Part shown: piece after piece, positions 28,871 through 37,596 of the stretch
Layout of the letters: the number at the start of each line of letters is the position of its first letter
Numbering within the stretch: position 1 is the first letter of the stretch
Origin: a virus
DNA length: 37,596 nt
Virus record (IMG/VR): IMGVR_UViG_3300043436_002559
Location: 1-37,596 of that record
Direction: 5' to 3' (one strand)
Made by a program: the position numbers and the translations under genes
The notes under the pieces: model-generated
Databases searched by the model: none
Told to the model about the DNA's origin: nothing
The model's input: only the letters and a program-made list of their open reading frames with translations

Positions 28871-31800
28871 TTAAAATGATGCTGTCGCTCTGATTTCTTT
28901 CCTTTCGTTACGCCCTTTTTCCACGTCGTCGTCCGTGCTGGCTGTATAAATAACTTGCAGGCGGTCAATTCGCCCCTGAGTTTCCAAAACAAGGTCTTGC
29001 ATAACTTTAAATCTATTTTGTTCCTCGCCTGCTCTGTTGAGGCTATCTTGCAGGAATGCAGAAGGAGCGCCCACAACCCCACCGAGCGCAAAGTTTGGTA
29101 TCCGTGCCGCCTTAAGTGTCGAGTACCCTATTCGCCTTTGCTGGTCTTGATTAAGCACGACCTCGCCAGTCTTAAGCGTTGCCAGTACATTATCTCCATT
29201 ACTAAGGGGCTTTATATTTCCTGAGCTTGTCACACGCCCACCATTAGCAAATTGCACTACCTCCCCGCTCAACTTACCAACTACTCCGCCCTTTGCAAGT
29301 GGCTGAGCTGCGATAATAGCAGTCTGAGCAGCGCCAGCAATACCGACCGCAATGGCACCAGCTAAACCAGTAGTGGCAAAAGCCCTTGTTACTCCTAAAG
29401 CTGTGTTAATAATAGACTGAATAATCGCCAGAGCTTTTTCTTTTTTTGCTGCTCTTTTTGCCGCTTCCTCTTTTGCTTTTTCGATTGCTGCCTGATTTGC
29501 TATTTCAGCATCGAGCTGCTCCTGATAAAAACGACGTCTTAATCCCGTACTATTTTCGAGTTCCTCTTGAAGCCTTTCCTGTCTTTGTTGACTGCGCTCA
29601 ATATCCGCATCGAAAGCCGCTTGCTGCCTTTCATTTGCAACGGCAAAAGCCTCCCCGATTAAATCAATACCCTCTTTAAAATATTCTAAAACCTGAGCGA
29701 ATTGATCCTGCCTAATCTTTGTCTGTTCAGCTGCATTTTTCTCGACGTCCTCAGTTTGTTTTCGCTCCTGCTCCGATAATTCAGTAAATAATTTTTGTCT
29801 GGCTAACAAGATTTTATCATATTCATCCTGAGTAATTCCAACTTTTAGCTTTCCGTTTTCGTCTAATAGCTGAGCCTCCGCATCATTAAAAGCCTGAATT
29901 TGGTTTCTTATATTAGCAATTTTATCGATTGTCTCCTGCTCGCTTGCAAGTTTCATCAACTGCTCCTCTTTTTTGGCATCTGTTTCCTGAGCCAAAGCCT
30001 TATTCAAATTCTCCTGATTTTTGAGCTGGGTCATTTCGCCTTTTTCCTGAATGAAGTTTATTTCCTCAGTTAGGAAGAAGTCCCGCAATTCTTTTAATTT
30101 GTCCGCCTGCTCTTTTGCTTTGTCAAGTTGCTTTTGATTTTCGTCGGAATTAACTTTGTCGATCGCATTATTCTTTTGGATTTCGTATTGAATAAGGATT
30201 TCCGCCTGAGCCTTTGCAACCGCTTCGATTTGGATAGTGTTGTCCTTTCTTGCTTGTATTACTTCTTTCGATCCATCCCCAAAAGTTTTGATTAACTCTT
30301 TCTCCCTTTGCTGAGCTTGTAAAACTAAATCGTCATACTGCTTTTGGAGTCCTGCCTTTTGTTGGTCAAAGTTGTTATTTATTTCAGCGAGTTCACGTTG
30401 GTAGCCGTCTTTTATATTTTTAATTCTTTCCTCAATAGCTTTTGCACTAAGGTCGGACAGAAGCGCTGCCCTTTGTTTTGCGTTTTTCTCCTCGTCCTCT
30501 TGAAACTTTTTCCGATCCTCAGAAAGTTTTTTTGCACTCTCAGCCGCTGCCTCTTGCTGTTTCTTTAATAATTCGAGATCTACCTTTAAAAGTTTTTGTT
30601 TTGTCTTTTTTTCCTCCTCAACTTGTACGACATTGCCCGCTTTTTTTGCATCGTTATAACCTTTCGAGAATGCCTCTGCAATTGTCATTCCTGCCTTTCC
30701 GATTTCCGCTTGCTGCTTTCTTAAATCCTCAATAGCGGTTTTAACATTAGCACCGAAAACCCCTTTAACTTGTTCCGCAAATATTTGAGCCTCCAAAAAC
30801 AAAGATTGAAAGGTATTAACAAAGGTCAATCCGACTTGCTGCAATGCAGAAACAACGCCAGCAAAAACATTAGGTATATCATTAAATACAGCAATAACAT
30901 TTGTAATCGCAGCACCTACATTTGAAAATACTGATTGCAAAAATGGACTTTGCTTTATTACATTGGCAACAATGTCATACCAACTCGCAAAGGTATTTAA
31001 TAAAATTGGAAAAAGTAGGCTTATCATTGTGATAGGCATCAATAAAACCCTCACAGCAGCACTAAATAAATTTATTTGTACACCACCAAGTTTTAAATTT
31101 TCGAATACCTTAGTGAATGAAGTCGATAACCTGGTGAACCCATCTGTCAAAGGCTTAAAAATGTCGATTATTTCCGCAATAACAAGGAAAAAACCTGTCT
31201 CAAGTTGTTTGCCAAAATTACTAATTCCTCCAGTCGATTTTTCAATCCTTTGCGCTGTTTCAATTTGCGACAATGCAAGCTCCCTATTCGTATTAACCGC
31301 ATCCATATTTTTTTTAGAAAACTCTGTAATCTCACCGCTTGCACTTTGAAATGCCTCTGGATATTCCGTTATCGCTTTAAGGTAATCGTCAGCATTCCCA
31401 CGCCCCTCGACAAGCGTACCCTCTAATTTTTTTAAAGCCTCCTCAAAGCTAATTCCTAAATTTTTACTAAGCGATTGAGCCGCTGCGGATATTGTTCTCG
31501 CATCTGTATTAAAAGTCTCAGCCAGTGCCGTTGTCGATGCTGTCAGCGTGTTAAGGTCTTCATCGTAGGCTCCAGAAAATTCAGCAACCGTGTTTTTGGT
31601 TTCGTTAATTTTGGAAATGAACTGGTCGAGCTTTTGGATAGCCTGCCCGATTAACTTTGCACCCTGAAAAGCTACAAAGCCACCGATTAAAGCCTTACCA
31701 AAACCGCTTAACTGCCCCTCACTATTTCTTAATTGACTTGAAAAAGCCTCAAATCCTGGTATAGTTTGATTTAAAGATCGTGTGAGCCTGCCTAATGTTT

Positions 31801-32230
31801 TAGGATAGTTACCGACATTTCGCTGGAACTGCCCGACCTGACCGTCTACATTTTTAAGCGTTTTATCGAGTTGTTGGATTTCTTTTTGCATTTTGTCCAA
31901 CTCCTCAGTCGTTTTTGAGCCGTCTAAAGCCGCATTTTTAAACTCTTTCCGTAATTTATTGAGCTTTGCCGCCAGTGCATCGTAGGCACCGACCGCTTTT
32001 TCTGGCAAAAATGACTTGTTTACATCATCCTGAGCCTTTTTAAGTGCCTTTTGTTGTGCCGTTAATTGCCCCAGCGTTTGGCTTAAGTCTTGAAATTCTT
32101 TATTGCCCTGCTCAGTTGACTGATCCAGAGCGTTCATTGCCTCCTTTGTGGCTTTTATTTCAGCATTTAGCTGGTTTATTGACTGTATTCCATCAATCGA
32201 AATAGTAAAACCGACTACTGTATTGGACAT
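28871..32230 (-). CDS. Tail tape measure protein
   Basis: 1119 residues. Starts with a long coiled-coil region (LNAEIKATKEAMNALDQSTE, residues ~1-150), then a TP901-type core (~180-330: ARTISAAAQSLSKNLGISFE, followed by EALKKLEGTLVEGRGNADDY), a hydrophobic stretch near ~390-420 (VRVLLMPITMISLLFPILLN), another long coiled coil (~540-920) and a Gly-rich end with GGVVGKLSGEVVQFANGGRV and GEVVLNQDQQRRIGY. Its length sets the tail length and it is ejected with the DNA. On rise per residue the tail would be about 150-170 nm; this is a general rule, not a measurement. It follows the large tail protein. Confidence 0.93.
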   Translation of the reverse strand: MSNTVVGFTISIDGIQSINQLNAEIKATKEAMNALDQSTEQGNKEFQDLSQTLGQLTAQQKALKKAQDDVNKSFLPEKAVGAYDALAAKLNKLRKEFKNAALDGSKTTEELDKMQKEIQQLDKTLKNVDGQVGQFQRNVGNYPKTLGRLTRSLNQTIPGFEAFSSQLRNSEGQLSGFGKALIGGFVAFQGAKLIGQAIQKLDQFISKINETKNTVAEFSGAYDEDLNTLTASTTALAETFNTDARTISAAAQSLSKNLGISFEEALKKLEGTLVEGRGNADDYLKAITEYPEAFQSASGEITEFSKKNMDAVNTNRELALSQIETAQRIEKSTGGISNFGKQLETGFFLVIAEIIDIFKPLTDGFTRLSTSFTKVFENLKLGGVQINLFSAAVRVLLMPITMISLLFPILLNTFASWYDIVANVIKQSPFLQSVFSNVGAAITNVIAVFNDIPNVFAGVVSALQQVGLTFVNTFQSLFLEAQIFAEQVKGVFGANVKTAIEDLRKQQAEIGKAGMTIAEAFSKGYNDAKKAGNVVQVEEEKKTKQKLLKVDLELLKKQQEAAAESAKKLSEDRKKFQEDEEKNAKQRAALLSDLSAKAIEERIKNIKDGYQRELAEINNNFDQQKAGLQKQYDDLVLQAQQREKELIKTFGDGSKEVIQARKDNTIQIEAVAKAQAEILIQYEIQKNNAIDKVNSDENQKQLDKAKEQADKLKELRDFFLTEEINFIQEKGEMTQLKNQENLNKALAQETDAKKEEQLMKLASEQETIDKIANIRNQIQAFNDAEAQLLDENGKLKVGITQDEYDKILLARQKLFTELSEQERKQTEDVEKNAAEQTKIRQDQFAQVLEYFKEGIDLIGEAFAVANERQQAAFDADIERSQQRQERLQEELENSTGLRRRFYQEQLDAEIANQAAIEKAKEEAAKRAAKKEKALAIIQSIINTALGVTRAFATTGLAGAIAVGIAGAAQTAIIAAQPLAKGGVVGKLSGEVVQFANGGRVTSSGNIKPLSNGDNVLATLKTGEVVLNQDQQRRIGYSTLKAARIPNFALGGVVGAPSAFLQDSLNRAGEEQNRFKVMQDLVLETQGRIDRLQVIYTASTDDDVEKGRNERKEIRATASF

Positions 32231-32231
32231 T

Positions 32232-34388
32232 TTATACTGTGTTTATTTTTGCTTCTAAAATTGTGCTTTGAATATTGGCATCCGCCCCAACTTCCTTATT
32301 ATCTAAAACGAAATACGTCTTTGTACTTTGATTTTTCGCCACGTCAAAGGTATTTATTTCTTGCAGGATATAAGTATTGTTATTTATGAAGATTTTGTCT
32401 CTAAAGGTCAAATTTTGAATTTTAAGCACGTCCCAAAGGATAAACAATTCAAGATACTTTCCTCCGCTTCGCCTGACCATTTCCGAAAGGTAAAATCTTT
32501 TTAGCAACCCAGCCACCGCCAGACCGTTAACAGTTACATCTCCAAAGCTGAGTGAGGTCTGAAAGCCTGTTGTATCATTGTAATCGACCATATAATTTAA
32601 CGGGGTTTTGTAGTCGACAACCGCGACACCATTATAGACGTTTATTGTCCCATTTTCATAGCCAGTCGCTATGCTTTCAGCAACTAACAGTCGGGGTAAA
32701 ATCTGAGATACTATTTCCGCGCTCGTGCTTGTTTCAAGATAATTAACCGCCCAAATTATCGGTACCATTGGCGTGCGAGTGCTGCTCGTTGCCTGAGGTT
32801 CATTGTCAGCCAATACCAAAGTCGGAGCAAAAAAAGGATTGTCGACAACCGTTTCGCCAACTTTAAACCTATTTGTCGGGAACTGATACCGAGCCTCTAA
32901 TATGCCTAAATTTGCATTAAGGTTTAGCGCCTCGACCGTTGGGTCGTTGCTGTCGTCCTTCCATTTTAGTCGGAGCTGGCTCAATTGCTTTGTGTCGCTT
33001 ACTAATTCTCCGCCCTTGCTCAAATCTACAAAAGGAGTATAATCTACTCCCTTTTGAGCCGTGTAAAATCCGTCCTCGAGGTTTAATGTCGCTGGTCTGC
33101 TCTCAATAATATAGTCATCTGCAGGCTCAATATAAACCGTCCTGCTCCCCTCGTTTGTTTCAAAAACTAAATTGAAAGCGTGAGCGAGCCCCCGAATTAA
33201 ATCAATAGCTTTTAAAGAAGGGTCAATAATGTATTTTAAGTCCAGATTAAAGCCGTCCACTATTTCAGCCTCGCCAATGACATCCATAGTAATAACAAAA
33301 TAGGTACTCGGGTCGGTGCAAGCTGCTGATAATTTAAGACCTATAAACTCGCCTGCAGTTAAATTTATAACCTGACTTTCAATTGTAATTTCAAAATTTC
33401 CTGTACTGCCAAATGGTTGAAAAAAATATGTAGAACCGACAATAATAGCAAAATTACCATTTTGAACTATTCCGCCTTCAGCTTGCCAAACTCCTGCCGT
33501 CGAAAAAACTTGAATGCGAAACCTTACAACATAATAACCCGTGACGGGAGCCAGATAAAAGCCTGAATAAAACCCAGCCACATTATAAGGGTTCGGAGGG
33601 TTCGGTGGTGTTAGTGTCTGATTAGTAAAAATAACTGGAAAATAATTTCCGTTAGGGTCGTTTATAGTTTCATTAACTGAGACATTCAAATAATCCTGAC
33701 CATATTGCCCCTGCAAATACCTATTCAAAATCGGCACTGGCATTATAAGCCTTTTGAAAAAATCCGTAATAAAAAAACCGCTTACAACCGTATAACCAAC
33801 CGAAGCGAATATCTTATCGATTATGCCCGCAATAAATAGCGCTGGGTGACTATCCTCCAAACCGTCGACCTGCCCAAAAGTTGTATAATCTTTGAGCTTT
33901 AAAAGAATGTATTTATAATCCCACGTTGGGTATTGATTATTCCAAGCCGTGATGTTATCATTATAGGAATAAGTGTGAGCCGTGAAAGGTAAATCCTTTA
34001 TAAGCAAATCACCTATTCGAGTACTCCAGTCTGCATTGTTTCCGTAAAAAGCAATTTTATAACTTTTGCCCTGCCAGAAATATTGATCTTGTCTCAATGT
34101 TACCGACTGCAATTGACAGCGCCCGATAAAAAAGGGCAGACCGTCCACCTCAATACTCGCAGACAAAAAAGCCTGCTCTAAAATTGTGTATGTCGCAGGA
34201 TCATAAAATTGATTGAAAATACTATCATTGTGCTTTGTAGCTGGCAGCTCAAAAGAGTACTCCGATCGACTGCCTGAGTTAATAGCCAGACCTTCCCGAC
34301 TTCTAAGCGAATAAGTCAAAGGTAGGTTTAAACCGTTTGGAGGCAACTCAGCAACCTGACCGTCAATTATGATTTTAATTTCTGCCAT
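32232..34388 (-). CDS. Large tail/baseplate hub-like protein, 718 aa
   Basis: ATG at 34388; the stop lies one base before the tape measure start. Beta-rich with aromatic strands: ELPPNGLNLPLTYSLRSREG, FELPATKHNDSIFNQFYDPA, SLKAIDLIRGLAHAFNLVFE, and a conserved end (IFINNNTYILQEINTFDV). The mid-part contains a Pro/Asn segment (TPPNPPNPYNVAGFYSG) and an adhesin-like beta domain (~270-400). This fits tail hub/distal tail proteins of Bacteroidota phages, which have a gp27/hub-like fold. Assignment is by general shape and position only; no enzymatic motif is visible. Confidence 0.65.
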   Translation of the reverse strand: MAEIKIIIDGQVAELPPNGLNLPLTYSLRSREGLAINSGSRSEYSFELPATKHNDSIFNQFYDPATYTILEQAFLSASIEVDGLPFFIGRCQLQSVTLRQDQYFWQGKSYKIAFYGNNADWSTRIGDLLIKDLPFTAHTYSYNDNITAWNNQYPTWDYKYILLKLKDYTTFGQVDGLEDSHPALFIAGIIDKIFASVGYTVVSGFFITDFFKRLIMPVPILNRYLQGQYGQDYLNVSVNETINDPNGNYFPVIFTNQTLTPPNPPNPYNVAGFYSGFYLAPVTGYYVVRFRIQVFSTAGVWQAEGGIVQNGNFAIIVGSTYFFQPFGSTGNFEITIESQVINLTAGEFIGLKLSAACTDPSTYFVITMDVIGEAEIVDGFNLDLKYIIDPSLKAIDLIRGLAHAFNLVFETNEGSRTVYIEPADDYIIESRPATLNLEDGFYTAQKGVDYTPFVDLSKGGELVSDTKQLSQLRLKWKDDSNDPTVEALNLNANLGILEARYQFPTNRFKVGETVVDNPFFAPTLVLADNEPQATSSTRTPMVPIIWAVNYLETSTSAEIVSQILPRLLVAESIATGYENGTINVYNGVAVVDYKTPLNYMVDYNDTTGFQTSLSFGDVTVNGLAVAGLLKRFYLSEMVRRSGGKYLELFILWDVLKIQNLTFRDKIFINNNTYILQEINTFDVAKNQSTKTYFVLDNKEVGADANIQSTILEAKINTV

Positions 34389-35645
34389 TTAGTTTGATTG
34401 TACGCTTATATAATTAGCCTCAACAAATTGGACCACCACGTTTAAAAGTTGGTCGTTTTCGCTTAGTGTTATCTTGCTGTCCTGAATTACAACTGCAATA
34501 AGTCCGTCGCTCGTTTCCATATAAACCTCTGGACTACTTAATAACTCAGCTATCCAAGCGCCCTCCGCCTCGCTATAAAAAGAGCTTTCAACTTCATACT
34601 CTTTCGTCACTTCCTGAAATATTTTAAACATTCCTTTGTCGTAACTTGTCGCAGGTGGTGCGCTGGTTGCCCAGCTAAGCGGCTTTTGTGCCGTGTCGCT
34701 CTTTGTTTTTTCCTCTACTTTCTTTTTGCTCGTAAAGGTGTAAGCGTCCGCCCCGCCTAACCTATTAAGCCAGTGTAAGCGAACTCGCCTTTCATTGCAG
34801 CAATCAATTTTTCTATATACTCTACCTTCCGAAGCCTCAATAAAAAGCCAATTGCCTGCAATTAAATAAGCATTTCCGATGTAAATACGATATTCTGCTA
34901 AGGTAGGATCTGACATATTTACTGATCCGTCGAAATAGGTTTGAGTTGCAAGATTAACCATACCAACTCCGACCGTTGTGGGCACCAGATTTGTGCTTGG
35001 TGTAATAGAAAAAAGACCGTTATCAATTCCTGCTCCTGCAGAGTCAACCGTTTGAACCCTGACAGCATTGCAAGTGTTTGGGACAAAACTCAAATAAGCG
35101 TTTTCATTTGGGCAAATTGGATAAGCGCTGCCTACTATATTAGGACAATTAGTTAAAAAAGGGCTTAATCCTGAGCCAGTGACCATAATATATCCATTCA
35201 TACCCATATTATTCCAATTCCTTGTTTGTCTGGTTCCTGCGATTGCAGGGTAGCCAGTTGAAACCGTGTCAGTTGTTACAAATTGCGTCAATAATCCAGT
35301 TGTCGGATCATTGTAATAATACGAAACTATAAGCCCGACTCGAGTATGAATGTCAGTATTTGAAGCATTAAAAGGAACTGCCAAAGTATTTGGAAAGACC
35401 GTTGTTTTTTGCTGACCTTTCGGAGCGCTGTATGTCTGCAATACCTTTGCCACGTCAAACACAAAATAATAAGTCGTTCCGATATTATAAGCTGGAGCTT
35501 TCTGCATTGAGGTAACTCCTACACCGTCGACCACTATCGAAGCCTGAGCCAAAACAAGCGGGTCGGAGCTTGTCATTGACATAACAAAAACATTAGGTCT
35601 ATATTGCGAGTTGAGCGTAAAGAGCGGAGCTGTTACAAGTGGCAT
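34389..35645 (-). CDS. Tail protein with variable middle (copy 2, complete)
   Basis: 418 residues, complete. Twin of 1-1057. Residues 1-145 and the CCNER...ADAYTF region onward match the other copy, while ~148-285 are largely different in sequence and length. C-terminal ~120 residues (PPATSYDKGMFKIFQEVTKE to FVEANYISVQSN) are present only here because the other copy is cut off. Between gene 103 aa and the large tail protein, so probably a distal tail or tip protein. The variable middle is a candidate for an exposed, adaptable region. Confidence 0.75.
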   Translation of the reverse strand: MPLVTAPLFTLNSQYRPNVFVMSMTSSDPLVLAQASIVVDGVGVTSMQKAPAYNIGTTYYFVFDVAKVLQTYSAPKGQQKTTVFPNTLAVPFNASNTDIHTRVGLIVSYYYNDPTTGLLTQFVTTDTVSTGYPAIAGTRQTRNWNNMGMNGYIMVTGSGLSPFLTNCPNIVGSAYPICPNENAYLSFVPNTCNAVRVQTVDSAGAGIDNGLFSITPSTNLVPTTVGVGMVNLATQTYFDGSVNMSDPTLAEYRIYIGNAYLIAGNWLFIEASEGRVYRKIDCCNERRVRLHWLNRLGGADAYTFTSKKKVEEKTKSDTAQKPLSWATSAPPATSYDKGMFKIFQEVTKEYEVESSFYSEAEGAWIAELLSSPEVYMETSDGLIAVVIQDSKITLSENDQLLNVVVQFVEANYISVQSN

Positions 35646-35647
35646 AG

Positions 35648-35959
35648 CTATTTATTTAATAGGTCGTTTGCCTCTGGGTCGTTAGCCACATTAGCATTAA
35701 AATTATTTATAAAGGCTTCGTCTGTCTGAGCCCCTGCACTTTGAGTTTTAATTGAAACCCTGACCACCGCAAATTGTCCGCTCGTGTTTGCTGCCTCGTA
35801 CTTTGTTTTATAGACAAGTGGGTAAAGAATAACATTGTAAAGCTTTTCCGCTGCATTGCTCCAAAAAGTATAAACCGAATATGTTAAATTTCTATTGCCT
35901 GCCTTTTCAAGCTGCTCATTGAGATCGTTTTTTAATTTTGTTGCTTGTTCGAGTGTCAT
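35648..35959 (-). CDS. Conserved tail-module protein, 103 aa (copy 2)
   Basis: Twin of 1060-1371. ATG at 35959. It differs at a few N-terminal residues (KLKNDLNEQLEKAGNRN versus QLKDDLNRQLSTAGNTN) and at one later site (EAFIN versus EGFIN); the rest is unchanged. Its stop lies two bases before the ATG of the tail protein gene. Function unknown. Confidence 0.8.
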   Translation of the reverse strand: MTLEQATKLKNDLNEQLEKAGNRNLTYSVYTFWSNAAEKLYNVILYPLVYKTKYEAANTSGQFAVVRVSIKTQSAGAQTDEAFINNFNANVANDPEANDLLNK

Positions 35960-36501
35960 TGCTCAAAATATTTAATTTTTAGTGAATTTGAATTTTTCTT
36001 TTTTACCTCTGCAAAGCTGCTTAAAAACATTACATTTATAACTTTTGTCAGTGCCTCCGAAATAAGCGCCTCAACCTCGTCCGAACTTTCCTTAATACCT
36101 TTTTCAACTGCTCCAGTCTTACCGTCTAAAGGCATCCCGAACTTTTTGTGCTTTCGAGCTATTGCAAAAGCGATCCGCTCCGCCTCCTTATCATTGGCAT
36201 TAAATCGGAGTTTTGCATACATCTTTAAACCGTCAATATATTTCGAACTTTTCGCCCCTGATCCTGGACTAAATGGAATGCGATTTGCTGGAACTCCATA
36301 GTTTAAGATCATACCATAGTCGAGCAGAGTAAACTCGATAAAGGCACTTGTGACCGTCGCATTTACGCTGTAATCAATCGAATTAACCAGAGCGCCAGTT
36401 AATGTCCGCCCCTGCATAATAAAGGCTTGTTTGACCGCTTTTTTTACGACCTCACCGACCTGCTCCCCTAGCCTTTGATATATGTCTCTTGTTTCTGTCA
36501 T
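35956..36501 (-). CDS. HK97 gp10-like tail completion protein (copy 2)
   Basis: Twin of 1368-1913; differs in about four residues (MTETRDIYQ versus MTDTQDIYQ, RTLTGALVN versus RNLTSALVN) out of 181 while the DNA carries many silent changes. Same gp10-like features as copy 1. The ATG here does not overlap the upstream stop, because the upstream protein ends earlier. Confidence 0.7.
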   Translation of the reverse strand: MTETRDIYQRLGEQVGEVVKKAVKQAFIMQGRTLTGALVNSIDYSVNATVTSAFIEFTLLDYGMILNYGVPANRIPFSPGSGAKSSKYIDGLKMYAKLRFNANDKEAERIAFAIARKHKKFGMPLDGKTGAVEKGIKESSDEVEALISEALTKVINVMFLSSFAEVKKKNSNSLKIKYFEQ

Positions 36502-36504
36502 TTT

Positions 36505-37116
36505 TTAAGGAGTTGGAGGTGGTGGAAATACTGGCGGAAGTTGCTTTTCTAAGTCAGTTGTCAAAGGTGGTAAATTGTCATAAGGATCTGGAAGCCCTGC
36601 AATATCGACAACATCTGTCGGACAATCCCAAACGTACCAAAGATTAAAAGCCACATCTACTAATACTAAATTTTCATTGTGAGCGTCACTCAAATAGTCG
36701 ATTGTGATCGGGTTCTGTATGCCTGCGCTCATTCCGTTAACTGGCAACCTCGCAATCCTATTAAACTCTGATATAATGTTTATTGCAAGCGCCTCCATTT
36801 CAGCCTGAGCCTCAATTATTGACTGATTGATATAGCTACCGTCGTTCTCATAATATTGCGGTCTACTAATTACCAACCTGCAGCGTAAATTGCCCTTGAC
36901 CGATTTTTCTTTTACCTCGATTGTCGCTGTTGGGTACATAAATTGCACCGCAGGATATAGCCTCCCGAGTGCATTGTCGCCAGTCCAGTTGTTGGAAATA
37001 TTGGCGTTTATATCTGAGTACCAACCGTAATGGTAAAAGCCAATACGCCCCGCTGTTTGTTGGTTTATTCCGATGCAAACAACATTAAAAAGATTTGATA
37101 TCTGGACTATATTCAT
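36505..37116 (-). CDS. Tail-module protein without Ig domain, Pro-rich end
   Basis: 203 residues. Same N-terminal ~190 residues as the 284-aa twin, ending instead in EKQLPPVFPPPPTP. The missing Ig-like domain is replaced by this short Pro-rich tail. It shows that the Ig domain is an optional module in this gene. Start ATG overlaps the stop of the small membrane protein gene upstream, as in copy 1. Confidence 0.78.
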   Translation of the reverse strand: MNIVQISNLFNVVCIGINQQTAGRIGFYHYGWYSDINANISNNWTGDNALGRLYPAVQFMYPTATIEVKEKSVKGNLRCRLVISRPQYYENDGSYINQSIIEAQAEMEALAINIISEFNRIARLPVNGMSAGIQNPITIDYLSDAHNENLVLVDVAFNLWYVWDCPTDVVDIAGLPDPYDNLPPLTTDLEKQLPPVFPPPPTP

Positions 37117-37286
37117 AAACTATTGTGGAATTTTGCGCCCATCCAACCGAGCAAAAAAAGTAATATTGCGCTCACCGCCTTAACTATATCCCCGCCTGCA
37201 AAAATTGCAATAATTAGCGCCAGCGTTCCAAAGATACAACTTATTAGAACTATTGAGTTCAAAAATACTTTTGGATTAACTCTCAT
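37113..37286 (-). CDS. Small two-helix membrane protein, 57 aa (copy 2)
   Basis: Twin of 2761-2934: ATG at 37286, stop overlapping the next ATG. Starts MRVNPKVFLNSIVLISCIFG; same two hydrophobic segments and the same length, with a handful of substitutions in and near the first helix and one Gly-Trp-Met site near the end. Conservation of length and reading frame in two diverged copies supports a real gene. Confidence 0.78.
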   Translation of the reverse strand: MRVNPKVFLNSIVLISCIFGTLALIIAIFAGGDIVKAVSAILLFLLGWMGAKFHNSL

Positions 37287-37288
37287 TT

Positions 37289-37596
37289 TTACGATTTTTT
37301 ACTGTAAACTTCTGATAATCTTTTTTGATAATCCGCCTCCGCTTTGCAGGCTGCTAAATATGTGAAAGCCTCGTATAAATCCGCTTGCTCTGCTGATTGT
37401 AATGGCGTGAGCGTTGGCTGGTTAAATATTCCGCTTTCTGCAATTGATTTTAATGTCAGGTACCATCCAAAACTGTCGTTTAATTTTTCGATGCCTGCTT
37501 TTCTCTCATCAAATCCTGAGCTGCCATATAAATTTGCATATTTTGTTGAGATATTTCGCTTCGTTTCAGCAAAAAAAAAGCAACCTTTAGGCAATT
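37289..37596 (-). CDS. Tail assembly chaperone, 3' part (copy 2, cut at window end)
   Basis: Partial. The -1 frame runs 37289-37596; the zero frame, the end of the 254-aa form, stops at 37480-37482. The same slippery run of nine T (37579-37571) and the same -1 extension are present, with one substitution near the end (VYSKKS versus VHSKKS). The 5' part is missing because the window ends here; it is supplied at 3243-3892 on a circular map. Confidence 0.7.
   Translation of the reverse strand, partial: LPKGCFFFAETKRNISTKYANLYGSSGFDERKAGIEKLNDSFGWYLTLKSIAESGIFNQPTLTPLQSAEQADLYEAFTYLAACKAEADYQKRLSEVYSKKS

Larger units (their letters stand above)
34619..37596. repeat. Right copy of the terminally repeated tail module
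   Basis: Same gene order and orientation as 1-3242. Its right edge (37596) matches base ~3244 and its left edge (34619) matches base 1; the two copies are diverged, not identical, and differ by an Ig-domain indel. See the left copy for details. Confidence 0.9.

Noticed and set aside
37289-37594. Separate gene for the -1 frame of the tail chaperone
   Set aside because: It lacks a convincing start or leader; the conserved slippery run explains it better as a frameshift extension.
1-37596. CRISPR array, tRNA genes, integrase or insertion sequences
   Set aside because: No regularly spaced repeats, no tRNA-like cloverleaf, no recombinase or transposase motif seen by reading all frames.

Overview
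The window looks like the genome of a tailed bacteriophage with siphovirus-type morphology (long non-contractile tail) that infects a member of the Bacteroidota. Evidence for the host: almost no Shine-Dalgarno sequences, many promoters with a Bacteroidota -7 box (TAnnTTTG), A/T-rich leaders before start codons, and a DUF1566-type adhesin. I found no integrase, excisionase, CI-like repressor, tRNA or CRISPR, so a strictly lytic (or at least non-integrating) lifestyle is the simplest reading. All genes but one lie on the minus strand, and many are joined by ATGA stop/start overlaps.

The two ends of the window overlap. Bases 1-3242 and 34619-37596 carry the same five or six tail genes in the same order, but they are not identical: one copy has an extra Ig-like domain and the middle of one tail gene has diverged strongly. 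The simplest model is a circular or circularly permuted unit of about 34.4-34.6 kb read past its own start, with the overlap coming from a second strain. A true tandem duplication cannot be excluded from sequence alone.

Read in the direction of transcription (high to low coordinates, closing the circle), the layout is as follows. (1) 8303-3128: KilA-N-like protein, conserved phage protein, GIY-YIG homing endonuclease, small and large terminase, SSB, and a tail assembly chaperone with a -1 frameshift. (2) 2937-1 and its twin 37594-34389: tail completion and tail proteins. (3) 34388-28300: large tail hub-like protein, tape measure, two small genes. (4) 28168-25700: an operon of small genes ending in a secreted GH73 glucosaminidase and a terminator; it includes a secreted SPOR-like protein and a single-span membrane protein. 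(5) 25559-17339: ClpP-type prohead protease/scaffold, candidate decoration protein, major capsid, major tail, portal, connector, fibre-like protein, DUF1566 adhesin, BhlA-like membrane protein. (6) 17169-12010: ERF annealing protein, replication initiator-like protein, DnaC-like loader, SLT lipoprotein, RuvC-like resolvase. (7) 11884-8370: Gp157-like protein, C5-cytosine methyltransferase, endolysin-like protein, ParB-domain protein; the lone plus-strand gene (9562-9894) sits here.

The most interesting feature is regulatory. Three operon starts (28.2, 17.2 and 11.9 kb) carry near-identical promoter cassettes, each followed by a ~50-nt leader, a small first gene, a short CGG...CCG hairpin and an AAACCTTAT start signal before the second gene. 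A fourth locus, before the replication gene at 15635, has a promoter, two mutually exclusive hairpins and a terminator-like U run, which looks like an attenuator.
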